A stretch of 59,962 nt of DNA. It comes from Planctomycetaceae bacterium. GTDB taxonomy: Bacteria; Planctomycetota; Planctomycetia; Planctomycetales; Planctomycetaceae. Where the stretch lies: NCBI GenBank assembly GCA_023260695.1, contig JALQUR010000379.1:1-59962 (forward strand). Reading direction: 5' to 3'. The translations under genes and the position numbers were made by a program. Of this stretch, positions 36,454 to 46,373 are shown in pieces. The notes under the pieces were generated by a model, which saw nothing but the letters and a program-made list of their open reading frames with translations, did not search any database and had not been told where the DNA came from. Positions within the stretch are counted from its first letter, which is position 1; each line of letters opens with the position of its first letter.

Positions 36454-37473
36454 ATGTCGGACGATCCGCTCATCCGAGAGACACGCAGTGGTTTGTTCTG
36501 CGAGCAGGGTGGGTTCTACATTGATCCCTGGCGCCGTGTAGAGCGAGCTGTGATCACTCACGCTCATGCAGATCACGCTCGCCCTGGCTCGCGGAGCTAT
36601 CTCTGCAGTCGTGACGGACTGCGAGTCACTCGCTCCAGACTTGGTCCTGCTGCAGAAATTGACACACTGGCGTACGGCGAATGCCAGGTCATCAACGGTG
36701 TTCGGGTATCCTTGCACCCGGCTGGACATATCCTCGGGTCAGCCCAGGTGCGTCTGGAATACAGGGGTAAGATCTGGGTGGTCAGCGGTGACTACAAGGT
36801 TGAGCCGGACCGAACCTGTGCGTCGTTTGAACCGGTCAGGTGTCATACGTTCATTACGGAATCGACATTTGGTCTGCCCATTTATCGGTGGCCGGCTCAG
36901 GAGTCGGTTTTTGCCGATCTGAATGAGTGGTGGATCCGCTGCAGAGACCGTGATCAGCCGGCAGTTGTCCTGGCATATTCGCTTGGCAAGGCACAACGCG
37001 TGCTAGCAGGAGTCAATCCGGCAATCGGTCCGATCTATTGCCACTCTGCAGTGGAAACACTCAATGCAGAATACCGCGCTTCGGGGGTGGATCTGCCGCA
37101 GACGACAGGAGTGACCAGTCTGCCCCGGCGAAAACGCTGGGGCGGTGCGCTGATCATTGCACCGCCGGGATCTGCGGAATCTGCATGGATCGGTCGATTC
37201 GGTCCAGCTCCCAGGGCCATGGTATCGGGATGGATGCTGACTCGTGCGGGAAGACGCTGGAATTCGCTTGATCGAGGATTCCCGGTTTCTGATCACGCAG
37301 ACTGGCCGGGACTGCACTGGGCCATTCATGAGACGGGTGCCGAAGAAGTTCTGGTCACGCACGGTCAGACGGAGGTGATGGTGCGTCACCTCCGCGAGCA
37401 GGGGATTTCTGCCCGCGAGCTGCGGACGCGTTTTGGCGATGAAGATGTGCCCGTGCAGCAGAAGGAATCGTGA
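36454..37473 (+). CDS. Ligase-associated DNA exonuclease (metallo-beta-lactamase fold)
   Basis: A 339-residue putative nuclease of the beta-CASP-like family usually called ligase-associated exonuclease. Motifs are HAHADHARPGS (36-46, the zinc-binding HxHxDH), GHILGSAQ, VVSGDYK, and the late DHADWPGL histidine. In other bacteria it is encoded with an ATP-dependent DNA ligase and an Lhr-like helicase and takes part in DNA repair; neither is present here. The stop overlaps the next gene's start, so the exonuclease and the sugar kinase are cotranscribed. Confidence 0.9.
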   Translation: MSDDPLIRETRSGLFCEQGGFYIDPWRRVERAVITHAHADHARPGSRSYLCSRDGLRVTRSRLGPAAEIDTLAYGECQVINGVRVSLHPAGHILGSAQVRLEYRGKIWVVSGDYKVEPDRTCASFEPVRCHTFITESTFGLPIYRWPAQESVFADLNEWWIRCRDRDQPAVVLAYSLGKAQRVLAGVNPAIGPIYCHSAVETLNAEYRASGVDLPQTTGVTSLPRRKRWGGALIIAPPGSAESAWIGRFGPAPRAMVSGWMLTRAGRRWNSLDRGFPVSDHADWPGLHWAIHETGAEEVLVTHGQTEVMVRHLREQGISARELRTRFGDEDVPVQQKES

Positions 37474-38372
37474 TGATGCAGACGGAAGCACGGCTGACTG
37501 GCAACTCGCCAGCGGTTATTGCGCTCGGTGAAGTGCTCTGGGATTGTTTTCCCGATGGTGCGAGGTTTGGGGGGGCTCCTGCAAATTACTCGTGCAGTCT
37601 GGCGGAGCTGATGGCTTCCGGGAGTGTTCGTCTGTTGAGTGCTGTGGGAGACGATGAGCAGGGGCATGCTGCAGAGCAGGAATTACTGTCTCACGGAGTT
37701 GAGACAAGCCTGCTGCAGCACTCGAGTCATCCTACCGGCCAGGTTTTTGTGCAAACGGACTCGAAAGGAATTGCCAGTTATCGATTTGCTGAGCATTCTG
37801 CCTGGGATGCTTTGCAATGGCATCCTGAACTGGAGCAGGCTGCCCGCGAATGCGATGCTGTCTGCTTTGGTACTCTTGGGCAGCGCAAGCCGGAATCAGC
37901 TGAGGTGATCCGCAGGTTTGTCGCCGAAACCGATTCCGGATGTCTGCGAATTCTGGATCTGAATCTGCGTGCACCGTGGTTTGATGAAGATGTGATTGCA
38001 GCATCCCTTGAGCTCTGCAATGTGCTCAAGGTCAATGAGGAGGAACTCTGCAGTCTTGCCGCGATGTATGGGTTCGTCGGGTCTGCCGAAGAGCAGTTGC
38101 AGCAGTTCTGCAGCCATCTGCGACTTCGCTGTATGGCGGTGACGCAGGGAGACAGCGGAGCAGCTCTGAGCGATGGAAATCAGTTCTGCTCCTGCCCTGC
38201 CCTGCCGGTTGTCGTGCGGGATACAGTCGGTGCGGGTGATGCGTTTGCGGCGGCAATGACACTCGGGCTGCTGCATCAGGAGCCGCTGCAGACAATTCTG
38301 GAGTCAGCCACACAGGCCGCTGCCTTCGTCTGTACTCAGTCCGGCGGTACTCCGCACTTTCCGCACGTGTGA
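37473..38372 (+). CDS. PfkB family carbohydrate kinase (fructokinase-like)
   Basis: A 299-residue sugar kinase. ALGEVLWDCFPDGARFGGAPANYSCSLAEL is the N-terminal substrate loop, and DTVGAGDAFAAAMTLGLL is the catalytic PfkB signature with the ATP-binding anion hole. Together with the 'GGAPANYS' loop this resembles bacterial fructokinases, but the sugar cannot be certain. The ATG at 37473 shares a base with the exonuclease stop, and GAAGGA lies 7 bases upstream. It ends at 38372, converging on the hydrolase operon. Confidence 0.9.
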   Translation: MMQTEARLTGNSPAVIALGEVLWDCFPDGARFGGAPANYSCSLAELMASGSVRLLSAVGDDEQGHAAEQELLSHGVETSLLQHSSHPTGQVFVQTDSKGIASYRFAEHSAWDALQWHPELEQAARECDAVCFGTLGQRKPESAEVIRRFVAETDSGCLRILDLNLRAPWFDEDVIAASLELCNVLKVNEEELCSLAAMYGFVGSAEEQLQQFCSHLRLRCMAVTQGDSGAALSDGNQFCSCPALPVVVRDTVGAGDAFAAAMTLGLLHQEPLQTILESATQAAAFVCTQSGGTPHFPHV

Positions 38373-38380
38373 AGCACGTG
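38364..38380. repeat. CACGTG-TGAAG-CACGTG hairpin at a convergent junction
   Basis: Two CACGTG hexamers separated by five bases, spanning the kinase stop codon. The 6-bp stem could slow polymerase from either side, but no T tract follows. Confidence 0.3.
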
Positions 38381-38413
38381 GAGCTGAGAGTTCACTGCGA
38401 CTTGCTGCTGGCA

Positions 38414-39529
38414 TCATTCTGCGCGGGTCGCTTTGCGAGTCTTCAGATGACTTTCGAAGAACTGAAAACAGCGCTCTGTGACTGCCGGATCGCTGAACTG
38501 TCCGTGTCCGGCATCAGCGACTCGGACGAATTCGCTCGAGTTACCTGCCTTTTTCAGTGCTTCGTGAAGTACTTCGCTCTGGCGAATGGACACCAGCGGG
38601 TCCTTTTCGCCATGCACAATCAGAAACGGCGGTGCGTCTGATTCGATCCATGTGAGTGGAGATGCAAGGCGGGCGAGTTCCTGCTGCTGCTGGAGCGGAC
38701 CTCCGAGGAGCAGTGATTCGGGACTTCCCGGTGCGTCGTGATTCAGAGTTCCGAGTTCTCCGGCATGCTGATTCATCCTGAGCAGGTCAGTTGGTCCGAA
38801 CCAGTCACAGACGGCCTGCACCGCACAGGAAGCGGGATCGGTCGCGTCTGTGGCCTGTAGTTCTGTTGCTGCAGCAGAGGTACCCAGCAGTGCCGCCAGA
38901 TGACCTCCGGCAGAAGCTCCCCACACTCCAATTCGTTCCGGGTCGATACCAAACTTCCCGCTGTTGCTGCGAAGCCAGCGAACGGCCGCTCGACAATCCT
39001 GGATCTGTGCCGGGAAGACTGCGTGATGGCTGAGCCGATAGTTGATGCTGGCGATCACAAAGCCACGTTCAGCGAGATTCGTGATCGGGCAGGACTGCGC
39101 TGAGCCTGCTCGCCACCCCCCGCCATGAATCCAGATCACCAGCGGTGCGTTCTCTGCAAAGGGAGGAGCACGGTAGATATCCAGTGTATGTCGCTCATGC
39201 CCGTCGCTGACGTAGGGAATGTTGCGCTGGATTTTCCAGTCACTGCGATTGCGCTGTGACTGTGACTGTGGCTGTCCCGGGCGGCTCAGGAACTGTACAT
39301 GCTCAGCGAGGGAAATCCGGCCATTGCCGTCGGTATCAACGCGATCAAAATTTGCCCGCAGAGCCGGGGGGAGTTCCTCCCGGGAGATTGATCCATCCTG
39401 ATTTCGGTCAAGTCGACTGAATCCCTGAATTTGTTGCGGAGTACCGACTTCGTCTGCGGCAACGGCCGGGCCGGAATTTGGCGTTTTCACAGCCAGCGTG
39501 CACAGCAGTAGTGCTGTCAGCCTGAACAT
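38414..39529 (-). CDS. Exported alpha/beta hydrolase with EF-hand pair
   Basis: A 371-residue secreted hydrolase with a signal peptide (MFRLTALLLCTLAVKTPNSGPAVAA). Residues 35-80 hold two EF-hand loops, DRNQDGSISREE and DTDGNGRISLAE, which should bind calcium. The rest is an esterase/lipase-type alpha/beta hydrolase with the oxyanion HGGGW (135-139), the nucleophile GASAG (Ser206) and the late Asp and His in GEKDPLVS and AGHGQF. I use the ATG at 39529, with GAGGAG nine bases upstream; the track's longer start has no leader. It is the last gene of the sulfatase operon and probably removes ester groups, perhaps from a polysaccharide. The substrate is inferred only. Confidence 0.88.
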   Translation of the reverse strand: MFRLTALLLCTLAVKTPNSGPAVAADEVGTPQQIQGFSRLDRNQDGSISREELPPALRANFDRVDTDGNGRISLAEHVQFLSRPGQPQSQSQRNRSDWKIQRNIPYVSDGHERHTLDIYRAPPFAENAPLVIWIHGGGWRAGSAQSCPITNLAERGFVIASINYRLSHHAVFPAQIQDCRAAVRWLRSNSGKFGIDPERIGVWGASAGGHLAALLGTSAAATELQATDATDPASCAVQAVCDWFGPTDLLRMNQHAGELGTLNHDAPGSPESLLLGGPLQQQQELARLASPLTWIESDAPPFLIVHGEKDPLVSIRQSEVLHEALKKAGNSSEFVRVADAGHGQFSDPAVTERCFQFFESHLKTRKATRAE

Positions 39530-39551
39530 GAACTCGATCTCCTCAATGTAC

Positions 39552-40883
39552 TTATTCGGAAGCAGAGAACTCCTGCAGCAGTGCGCTGAGCTGTTCCAGC
39601 TGCTCAGGATTTTCATCAGCAAGATTGGTGGTTTCATGAGGGTCGGAAGTGAGGTCGAACAGGCGGAATTCCTGATTGTCCCACTCGTGCAGTCTGCTGT
39701 ACTGCGTAGTGTCAAGCCCCTTGTATCTGCGAATCAGTTTCCAGTTCCTGTGAATCAGCCAGCGATACTGCAAGGCCCGGTCCGGATGGTCCGTTGTCAT
39801 ATTGAAAACGGAGTGTGTGACCCCTGAAATCGTCTCACGCAGACCACGGACTTCTTCATCAAGCAGATTGATCCCCGTCAGGTTCTCCGGAACAGGCATT
39901 CCGGCAATTGCCGCAATCGTCGGAAACAGGTCGCTGGCGTGAGCCGGATCGCTGCTGCGACTCGGAGCAATTCTTCCTGGCCAGGAGACGAGAACTGGAG
40001 TCCGGATGCCAGCTTCGAAAGGTGATCCCTTGGAACGCAGTGCGTACTGCTGCCATGATTCCTGATGCGGGTCCCTGCTGTTCGTGCTTCTGGCTGCCCA
40101 GCCGTTATCGCAGATGAAGATGATGACTGTGTTTTCAAGGATACGGCGATCTTCCAGATGACTGACAAGACTGCCGCAGGTTTCATCAAACCATTCACAA
40201 CAGGCGTAATAGGCGGCCACATCGTCTGCCCGGCCTGCAGCCTGGTATTTCTGCAGCAGCCGAGCTGGCGGGTTATGCGGGGTGTGGGGCATCATTGGTG
40301 CGTACCACACAAAGAACGGCTGCTGTTCTTTGACGGAGTCGTCAATAAATCGGAACAGCGGCTGCATCGTGTTTCGCCCGATCTGCAGGCCGATGTCTCC
40401 GTGACGTCCCCTGTTTGAGGGATCTCCATGTGTCATGCCGTGCGTAAACCCGCCGTCCTGCCATGAACCTTCCCACCATTTTCCCGACTGAAATGTGCGA
40501 TAGCCGGCATCGGTCAGGCTGCGGACCACACTGGGCAGCTGATGGAATTTCTCACGCAGGGGCAGATCCAGTTCTGCTCGACGGTTACGGCCATCAACGT
40601 CGTTACCTGTAATGCGATGCAGCGATGGCGAGAGCCCTGTCAGCATGGTCGCCAGTGATGGTCTGCAGAGCGGCGAGGCAACATAGCCACGTTCGAAGAC
40701 GATGCTGCGTTGAGCCAGTGCGTCAAGGTTTGGGGTGTGGATCTCTGCGTGCCCCATGAACCCGTAGTCGGACCAGGCCTGGTCGTCCCCGATAATCAGC
40801 ACGATATTCGGGCGTTCGGCAAACGCAGCTGAACCCAGCAGGGCTGACACGAGCGGCAGCAGGAGCAGGATCAATTGGTACAT
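39552..40883 (-). CDS. Secreted sulfatase with CRPSL variant active site
   Basis: A 443-residue S1-family sulfatase with a signal peptide (MYQLILLLLPLVSALLGSAAFA). The metal-binding start RPNIVLIIGDDQ, the CDNGW late motif and the histidine block are all present. The cysteine to be converted to formylglycine is Cys73 in PLCRPSLATMLTG, where the Arg of the usual CxPSR motif is replaced by Leu. Variants of this kind exist in planctomycetes, so it may still be active, but the maturation signal is not standard. It lies 53 bases downstream of the SGNH gene in the same operon. The substrate is unknown; sulfated polysaccharide is likely. Confidence 0.9.
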   Translation of the reverse strand: MYQLILLLLPLVSALLGSAAFAERPNIVLIIGDDQAWSDYGFMGHAEIHTPNLDALAQRSIVFERGYVASPLCRPSLATMLTGLSPSLHRITGNDVDGRNRRAELDLPLREKFHQLPSVVRSLTDAGYRTFQSGKWWEGSWQDGGFTHGMTHGDPSNRGRHGDIGLQIGRNTMQPLFRFIDDSVKEQQPFFVWYAPMMPHTPHNPPARLLQKYQAAGRADDVAAYYACCEWFDETCGSLVSHLEDRRILENTVIIFICDNGWAARSTNSRDPHQESWQQYALRSKGSPFEAGIRTPVLVSWPGRIAPSRSSDPAHASDLFPTIAAIAGMPVPENLTGINLLDEEVRGLRETISGVTHSVFNMTTDHPDRALQYRWLIHRNWKLIRRYKGLDTTQYSRLHEWDNQEFRLFDLTSDPHETTNLADENPEQLEQLSALLQEFSASE

Positions 40884-40936
40884 GCAGAAAAAATCCAGTG
40901 ATGCTGATGAGGCAGGTCGGGCAGTTGCACAATTCC

Positions 40937-41590
40937 TTACGGTGTCCTGGTGGTGGCGGTGATGGCTGCTGCAACCTGATCCGCCAGTTTCCGGGAGCCG
41001 TTCGTGGTGAAGTGTACATTTCCAGGCCCGCTGAACATATCAGCGGTGAAACGACTTGTCAGCGCATGCAGGTCATTCACTTCGACGGAGTACTTCTGCA
41101 TGACACGCAACGCAATCTGGTTGTATTTGTCATCGTCCCCGACGAAACGGCCGGCTTCACCTTCAGGAACAACGGTTGTGGTGGCAAAAATCAGTCTGGC
41201 CCCGGTTTTCTGCAGACGCTGTACGAGCTTCTCGAGATTCTGCTCATATTGCTCCGGAGAGACGGCCTGAGTGCCCTTGATCTTGTCGCGGTTTCCCTGT
41301 GTTTTCGAATCCGGATGGCGATAGCAAAGATCGTGAAGTCCCCAGTTAAAGTGGATCACGTCCCAGTCAGTGGGTCCCAGCCATTTGTCGATGGCCCCAA
41401 GTCCGGTGACGGTGCTGCCACAGTTTGCCTGTGGTCTGCTGACATTCACTTTTCCCTGCAGGAGTGTCTTTACGTGGGGTGTGTACCCGATCGAGATGGA
41501 ATCGCCAAGAATCAGCGCCTGAGGTAATTCATCAACGGACATGTTCGGGATTAATGGAACGGCCAGGAGTAACAGAATGAATGATCGCAT
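40937..41590 (-). CDS. Exported SGNH/GDSL hydrolase
   Basis: A 217-residue esterase with a short leader (MRSFILLLLAVPLIPNMS). Block I is LILGDSISIG (Ser31), block II QANCGSTV, block III NWGLHDL, and the late DxxH-like motif is GPGNVHFTTNGSRKLADQV. This arrangement matches SGNH hydrolases that remove acyl or acetyl groups from polysaccharides or peptides. It lies inside the sulfatase operon (gaps of 89 and 53 bases), which suggests a partner role in deacylating the same glycan. That role is inference. Confidence 0.88.
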   Translation of the reverse strand: MRSFILLLLAVPLIPNMSVDELPQALILGDSISIGYTPHVKTLLQGKVNVSRPQANCGSTVTGLGAIDKWLGPTDWDVIHFNWGLHDLCYRHPDSKTQGNRDKIKGTQAVSPEQYEQNLEKLVQRLQKTGARLIFATTTVVPEGEAGRFVGDDDKYNQIALRVMQKYSVEVNDLHALTSRFTADMFSGPGNVHFTTNGSRKLADQVAAAITATTRTP

Positions 41591-41679
41591 GGACAGGGTT
41601 GCTTCCTGATCTCTGGCGGATGTTGCTCCGCGTGGGGTGAGTCCGTTGGTGGCCAGTGAAAACGAAAAGCTGCGATGAG

Positions 41680-43176
41680 TCAGGGATAATCACTGCCCAC
41701 AAGGCTGTGCCGAACGCTCTGCTGCCACTGCAGCAGGTGTTCCCTGAGCTCATCTGCAGTCTGCGGCTGTTCATCGATCAGATTGCGGGATTCAGCCGGG
41801 TCCCGACTCAGGTCGAATAACTCAGCCTCCTCACCCGTGTTGCGAGTGTGAATGACAAGTTTGTGATTGCCTGAGATGACAGCTCGGGCACCCTGTGTCA
41901 GTGGTTCCGGGATTTCCGAGTAGCGAAAGTTCTGAAATGTGCGATTCGGTTTGCCATTCATGAGCTTGACGAGTGGAGTGGTGCCGATCTGTTCCTGCGG
42001 ATCAATCCACGGCGTCTTTGGCGATCCCTGCAGTTCATCCGTATCGAGCATCCAGAAAAAAAGAGGGGCGGGCCGTACAGACATTCCGGTCTCCCAGACT
42101 GGGCTCAGATTGATGCCATCGACTGGCCGATCCGGCAGTGGTTGTTCTGTAATGCTGCAGATTGTGGGAAGCAGATCGCTGGTTACGGCTCTGACACTGC
42201 TGCTGTGAGGCTGAGGTATCGCTGCGGGCCATTCAATCAGGCCCGGAACCAGAATACCTCCTTCATAGATGGTGCTCTTCACACCCCGGTGCGGTTCACC
42301 GAGAGCCGATTCGCCGGAGGTACCGTTGTCACCGCAGTAGAAGACCAGCGTATTCTCGCGCAGCCCGGTTTGCTTCAGATGGTTCCGTAACTCACCGATT
42401 GCTCGATCCATGGCAGTGATCTCTGCGTACCGCTCGCGCAAAACGTGCCCTTTGGGACGTCGGACCGGAAGTCCCGTCTCGTTGGATGTCAGTGCAACTT
42501 CCTGCGGGTATTCTGTGAGCAGGCGATCATACAGAGCGAGATCCTCCGGCAGCCCGCTGTATGGTTCGTGCGGAGATCCGAACCAGACAACCGCCAGAAA
42601 CGGCTGCTTCGATTCACGGCAGCTGTCGACAAATCGGATTGTCTCGTGGATCAGGATCTGAGAACTTTCCCCATTGAATGTCTGCGGCGGGGCGCCATTG
42701 CGGGAAAGAGATGGGTTGAGTTCGAAAAAGTTGTCATGCGAAAGCCACTCATCAAATCCCATTGCTCCCGGATTCAGCGATGAGTCCTGTTTGACAGTTC
42801 CGACATGCCATTTTCCGAAGTGTCCGCAGCGATAGCCGGCATTTGCCAGCACCGCTGCAATGGTGATTTCTTCCGGACGCATCGACCAGCCGGGGGCAAA
42901 AGTTCCCATACGATTGGGATGCCGGCCTGTCAGAAAACTTGCTCGAGTCGGGGAGCAGTTCGGATGCCCGGCATAGAAGCGATCAAACTTCAGGCCCTCT
43001 GCGGCCATGGCGTCGAGCACCGGAGTCCGGACCCATGGATGGCCATTGTAGCCGGTTTCCTCCCAGCCGTGATCATCACCCATCATCAGAATGATATTGG
43101 GCCGCTCTGTCGCAAAGCCGGATTGCTGCAGCAGCACGATGGCAGTGATCAGACAAATCTGCAGTGCACGCATCAT
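41680..43176 (-). CDS. Secreted sulfatase (CSPTR type)
   Basis: A 498-residue S1-family sulfatase. Signal peptide [22 protein letters not shown]; metal-site start RPNIILMMGDDHGW; formylglycine motif Cys74 in CSPTRASFLTG, which fits the standard C-x-P-x-R; GKWHVG and CGDNGTSGESALGE blocks follow. Its start codon overlaps the stop of the upstream sulfatase gene by 4 bases, so the two are translationally linked. A formylglycine-generating enzyme is needed for activity, and none is encoded in the window. The substrate class within S1 cannot be told from reading alone. Confidence 0.93.
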   Translation of the reverse strand: MMRALQICLITAIVLLQQSGFATERPNIILMMGDDHGWEETGYNGHPWVRTPVLDAMAAEGLKFDRFYAGHPNCSPTRASFLTGRHPNRMGTFAPGWSMRPEEITIAAVLANAGYRCGHFGKWHVGTVKQDSSLNPGAMGFDEWLSHDNFFELNPSLSRNGAPPQTFNGESSQILIHETIRFVDSCRESKQPFLAVVWFGSPHEPYSGLPEDLALYDRLLTEYPQEVALTSNETGLPVRRPKGHVLRERYAEITAMDRAIGELRNHLKQTGLRENTLVFYCGDNGTSGESALGEPHRGVKSTIYEGGILVPGLIEWPAAIPQPHSSSVRAVTSDLLPTICSITEQPLPDRPVDGINLSPVWETGMSVRPAPLFFWMLDTDELQGSPKTPWIDPQEQIGTTPLVKLMNGKPNRTFQNFRYSEIPEPLTQGARAVISGNHKLVIHTRNTGEEAELFDLSRDPAESRNLIDEQPQTADELREHLLQWQQSVRHSLVGSDYP

Positions 43177-44678
43177 TCCGCTCCTTCCGATGAATCGAAA
43201 CCGGGCTCCCGCAGTCCCGTACCTTCAACTCCGGTCAGCGAGTCCCCGAGATCCTGCCGAGCCACGTCGGCCAGTCGCTGCAGCTGGGCAACAACCTCGG
43301 GGTGCTGAACAGACAGGTCATGCAGTTCACCCGGGTCCGAATTCAGATTGAAGAGCGACAGCGGAAGCTGCTCAATCCGATACCCGTGTCGACTCGCGAT
43401 ACCTTCAACGCCGGACTGTGTGATGGACTGCGGCGCCAGTCTGCCCCAGTTCGACGGTTTTCCATTACGTCCAGGTTCCGCGGCCACCGTCAGATATGGG
43501 TGCGGGAAATGCAGTTTCCACGCTCCCTGGCGGATCGCCTGCAGCTGAGTTCCGGAGTAGAACAGCAGCACGTCATGTGGTGGAGCGGCGTGCGGCTGTC
43601 CCAGCAGGAGAGGAAGTGCGGAGCGGCCATCAATAGGAACTTCCGGTCTGCGACCATTGACCAGTTCCGTGAATGTCGGCAGCAGATCAATTGCCATCCA
43701 TGGCTGATCGCTCACTCGGCCTGCCGCAATTCTTCCCGGCCAGCGGATCACACAGGGGACCCTGACTCCACCTTCAAATACGGTCAGCTTTCCTTCACGC
43801 AGCGGAGCCGCAGAACCAGCGTGTTCGCCATAGGACAGGAATGGTCCGTTGTCCGAAATGAACATGATCAGAGTCTTCTCATCAAGCCCGCAACGACGGA
43901 CCGCAGCGAGGATCTGAGCGACAGACCAGTCCAGTTCTTCAATCACATCTGCGTAGAGACCGTGGCCGCTGCGGCCGTTGAATTCTGCTGATGCAAAGAT
44001 CGGGACATGCGGCATGATATGTGGCAGGTACAGAAAGAACGGGCCGTCCTTGTTCTGTTCGATGAACTGCACAGCTCGTTCTGTCAGACGTTTTGTGAAC
44101 TGCGTCTGGTCCGGATCCGTTTCAATGATTCTGCGACCATCATAGAACGGCAGCGGTGGCATGCTGTCAAAGAGCACTGGATGGTATTTTGTGTTGTCAT
44201 TCGAATACGGGATTCCCATCCAGTCATGAAAGCCGTTGTTCATGGGGTGGAACATGGGGCGTGTGCCAAGGTGCCATTTCCCCATGCCACCGACCTGATA
44301 ACCCAGTTCCGCAAACATCTCCGAAAGCAGCCATTCAGAATCGGCAATGCCTCCACGGCTGGTGTGGTTGTAGGCGCCATGCATCCCCAGTCGGTTTGGA
44401 TAGCAGCCGGTCATCAATGCCGTTCGGGATGCCGTGCACACAGCCTGAGCCACATAGAACTGTGTGAAGCGGACACCTTCAGTGCCGAGCCGATCAATTG
44501 CCGGGGTGCGGATCTGTTCAGCTCCCTGAATGCTCAGGTCGGCATAGCCCAGATCATCTGCCATGATCACAATAACATTCGGTTGCTCCACATCAGCTGC
44601 ACAGGAATGCCAGCAGAAACCGTTCAGCATCAGGACTGACAGCAGCAGTCGGATGCATCCTGTCTGAAACGTCGTCAT
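43173..44678 (-). CDS. Secreted sulfatase (CTASR type, arylsulfatase A-like)
   Basis: A 501-residue S1 sulfatase with a signal peptide ([27 protein letters not shown]). [21 protein letters not shown] is the metal-binding start, and Cys81 lies in [12 protein letters not shown], the C-x-A-S-R form of the sulfatase signature seen in arylsulfatase-A-like enzymes. GKWHLGT and the [17 protein letters not shown] block are typical of that group. It overlaps both its neighbours by 4 bases, so three sulfatases form one tightly coupled unit. Confidence 0.93.
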   Translation of the reverse strand: MTTFQTGCIRLLLSVLMLNGFCWHSCAADVEQPNVIVIMADDLGYADLSIQGAEQIRTPAIDRLGTEGVRFTQFYVAQAVCTASRTALMTGCYPNRLGMHGAYNHTSRGGIADSEWLLSEMFAELGYQVGGMGKWHLGTRPMFHPMNNGFHDWMGIPYSNDNTKYHPVLFDSMPPLPFYDGRRIIETDPDQTQFTKRLTERAVQFIEQNKDGPFFLYLPHIMPHVPIFASAEFNGRSGHGLYADVIEELDWSVAQILAAVRRCGLDEKTLIMFISDNGPFLSYGEHAGSAAPLREGKLTVFEGGVRVPCVIRWPGRIAAGRVSDQPWMAIDLLPTFTELVNGRRPEVPIDGRSALPLLLGQPHAAPPHDVLLFYSGTQLQAIRQGAWKLHFPHPYLTVAAEPGRNGKPSNWGRLAPQSITQSGVEGIASRHGYRIEQLPLSLFNLNSDPGELHDLSVQHPEVVAQLQRLADVARQDLGDSLTGVEGTGLREPGFDSSEGAE

Positions 44679-46237
44679 TCGATCACCTCTGGTTCAAAGT
44701 CGCCGGGATTGACCCATCCGGCAGATGGTCGTTTCCCGTTCATGGTCTGTTCGTGGAAACCGGCGCCCGCAGTGGGGCGGTAGTTATCAAAGATTCTCCC
44801 CTGCCCGAACATGCGCGGATCTCCACTCTGACGCAGTTCAGACTCCATCTGCTCGCGGAGGATGCGGATCTGTTCCGCCGAGGATTCACTCACCGCGAGA
44901 TTGTCGACGCAGTACGGATCAGATCGACGCTGATACAATTCATCTGACGGCCGTTTGCCGAAGTTCAGCTGCCAGAACAGATCGCTGCGATCCCGGCGGC
45001 CACGTTCCAGCAGGAGTGTCTTCAGGGGACTTCCATCGGTGTCAAGATAGCCCGTTTCGGGATTTCCAGCCGGCCAGCGATCGGGTTCGTAATTGTGCAG
45101 GTACACGTGTTCTGCAGTGACAATTCCGCGAATCGGATAACCAGCGTCTCCCGGGCGGCCAACATCAGTGCGTTCCTTTCCGATCAGGACATGATTCCGA
45201 TCCGGCTCAATCTGACCAGAACTGCCGCTTTCCAGCAGCGGACGGAGACTGCGGCCAAAGAATGGGCGCATTCCGGAATCCGAGGCTGAGATGCCGGCGT
45301 AGTCGAGGATCGTGGGCGCCAGATCCGTGAAGTTGATGTAGTCCTCGACGTGCCGGCCGGAGACTTCGATTCCCTCAGGAAATCGTACAGCAAAGGGAAT
45401 GCGATTGGAGTCGGGACTGGCGTACCCCTTGACGCGGGGGAAGGGCATCCCATGATCGCTTGTCACGATGATCAATGTGCTGTCCAGCAGTCCTCGCGAT
45501 TCCAGTTCCTGCAGCATCAGTCCAAGGTGGCGATCGGTGTGTTCAACTTCAAATGCATAGTCCAGCATGTCATGTCGCACTGTCTCGTTGTCGGGCCAGA
45601 ATGCGGGAATCTCATCAATGTCGGAGAGTTTCAGGCCGCCCTTTGTGGCCCCGGCCTGAAACTCGTAGCGGCGATGGGGTTCTGTACTGCCGTACCAGAA
45701 ACACCAGGAGCGTCCTTCCGGACAGGCGTCCAGAAAACTCCGGAAATTCCCCGCGTAGTCGTTGTTGCTGATGGCTTCGGCTGGTGGCTGAGCCTTCAGT
45801 TGCTGCCAGGGTTTCCCGGTCAGCTGTCGATTTACTCCAGCTGCATTGCGTGCAATTCCCGGCCCCCAGCCCTTGCCTGTAAACCCCATGTGCCACCCGG
45901 CTTCCGTCAGTGCTTCAGGCCAGCTGCGGAATCTGGCCGGAAACATTGCTAGGTGATTGCCTGCTTCCTCAAGCTGCCAGAAATTCCTTCCCGTGAGCAC
46001 AATCGCTCGCGATGGAGCGCATTTTGCCATTGGAGTCCATGCATTTTCGAACAGGACACCTTCCATCGCGACGCGGTCAAACGCAGGTGTACGAATCCAT
46101 GGGGTACCGTATGCCCCTGCGTGCAGCCCCCAGTCGTCGGCGATGGCAAACAGGATATTCGGCGGCGCTGCTGCGGCCGTCTGCAGAACAGGCAGGATTG
46201 CCAGCAACCCCAACGCCAACCGGAAGAAAGTCTGCAT
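44675..46237 (-). CDS. Secreted sulfatase (CAPSR type, sulfamidase-like)
   Basis: A 520-residue S1 sulfatase with signal peptide [44 protein letters not shown] is the metal site and Cys73 lies in [11 protein letters not shown]. The [27 protein letters not shown] region and the [13 protein letters not shown] block resemble heparan N-sulfatase (sulfamidase)-like members. Its 3' end overlaps the next sulfatase start by 4 bases. It is 136 bases downstream of the first sulfatase gene of the operon. Confidence 0.92.
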   Translation of the reverse strand: MQTFFRLALGLLAILPVLQTAAAAPPNILFAIADDWGLHAGAYGTPWIRTPAFDRVAMEGVLFENAWTPMAKCAPSRAIVLTGRNFWQLEEAGNHLAMFPARFRSWPEALTEAGWHMGFTGKGWGPGIARNAAGVNRQLTGKPWQQLKAQPPAEAISNNDYAGNFRSFLDACPEGRSWCFWYGSTEPHRRYEFQAGATKGGLKLSDIDEIPAFWPDNETVRHDMLDYAFEVEHTDRHLGLMLQELESRGLLDSTLIIVTSDHGMPFPRVKGYASPDSNRIPFAVRFPEGIEVSGRHVEDYINFTDLAPTILDYAGISASDSGMRPFFGRSLRPLLESGSSGQIEPDRNHVLIGKERTDVGRPGDAGYPIRGIVTAEHVYLHNYEPDRWPAGNPETGYLDTDGSPLKTLLLERGRRDRSDLFWQLNFGKRPSDELYQRRSDPYCVDNLAVSESSAEQIRILREQMESELRQSGDPRMFGQGRIFDNYRPTAGAGFHEQTMNGKRPSAGWVNPGDFEPEVIE

Positions 46238-46373
46238 CTGCGTTCCTTTTCATTCTGCTGCATGGTTGTCATTGCCGCAGGCGACAGATCCGAAGGGCAG
46301 TCTGCGAATTCGCATCGGGTACTTCGGTAGATCGGCTGCTGCAGCCCATCGCCGCAGGTTTCGAGTGTTCAGG

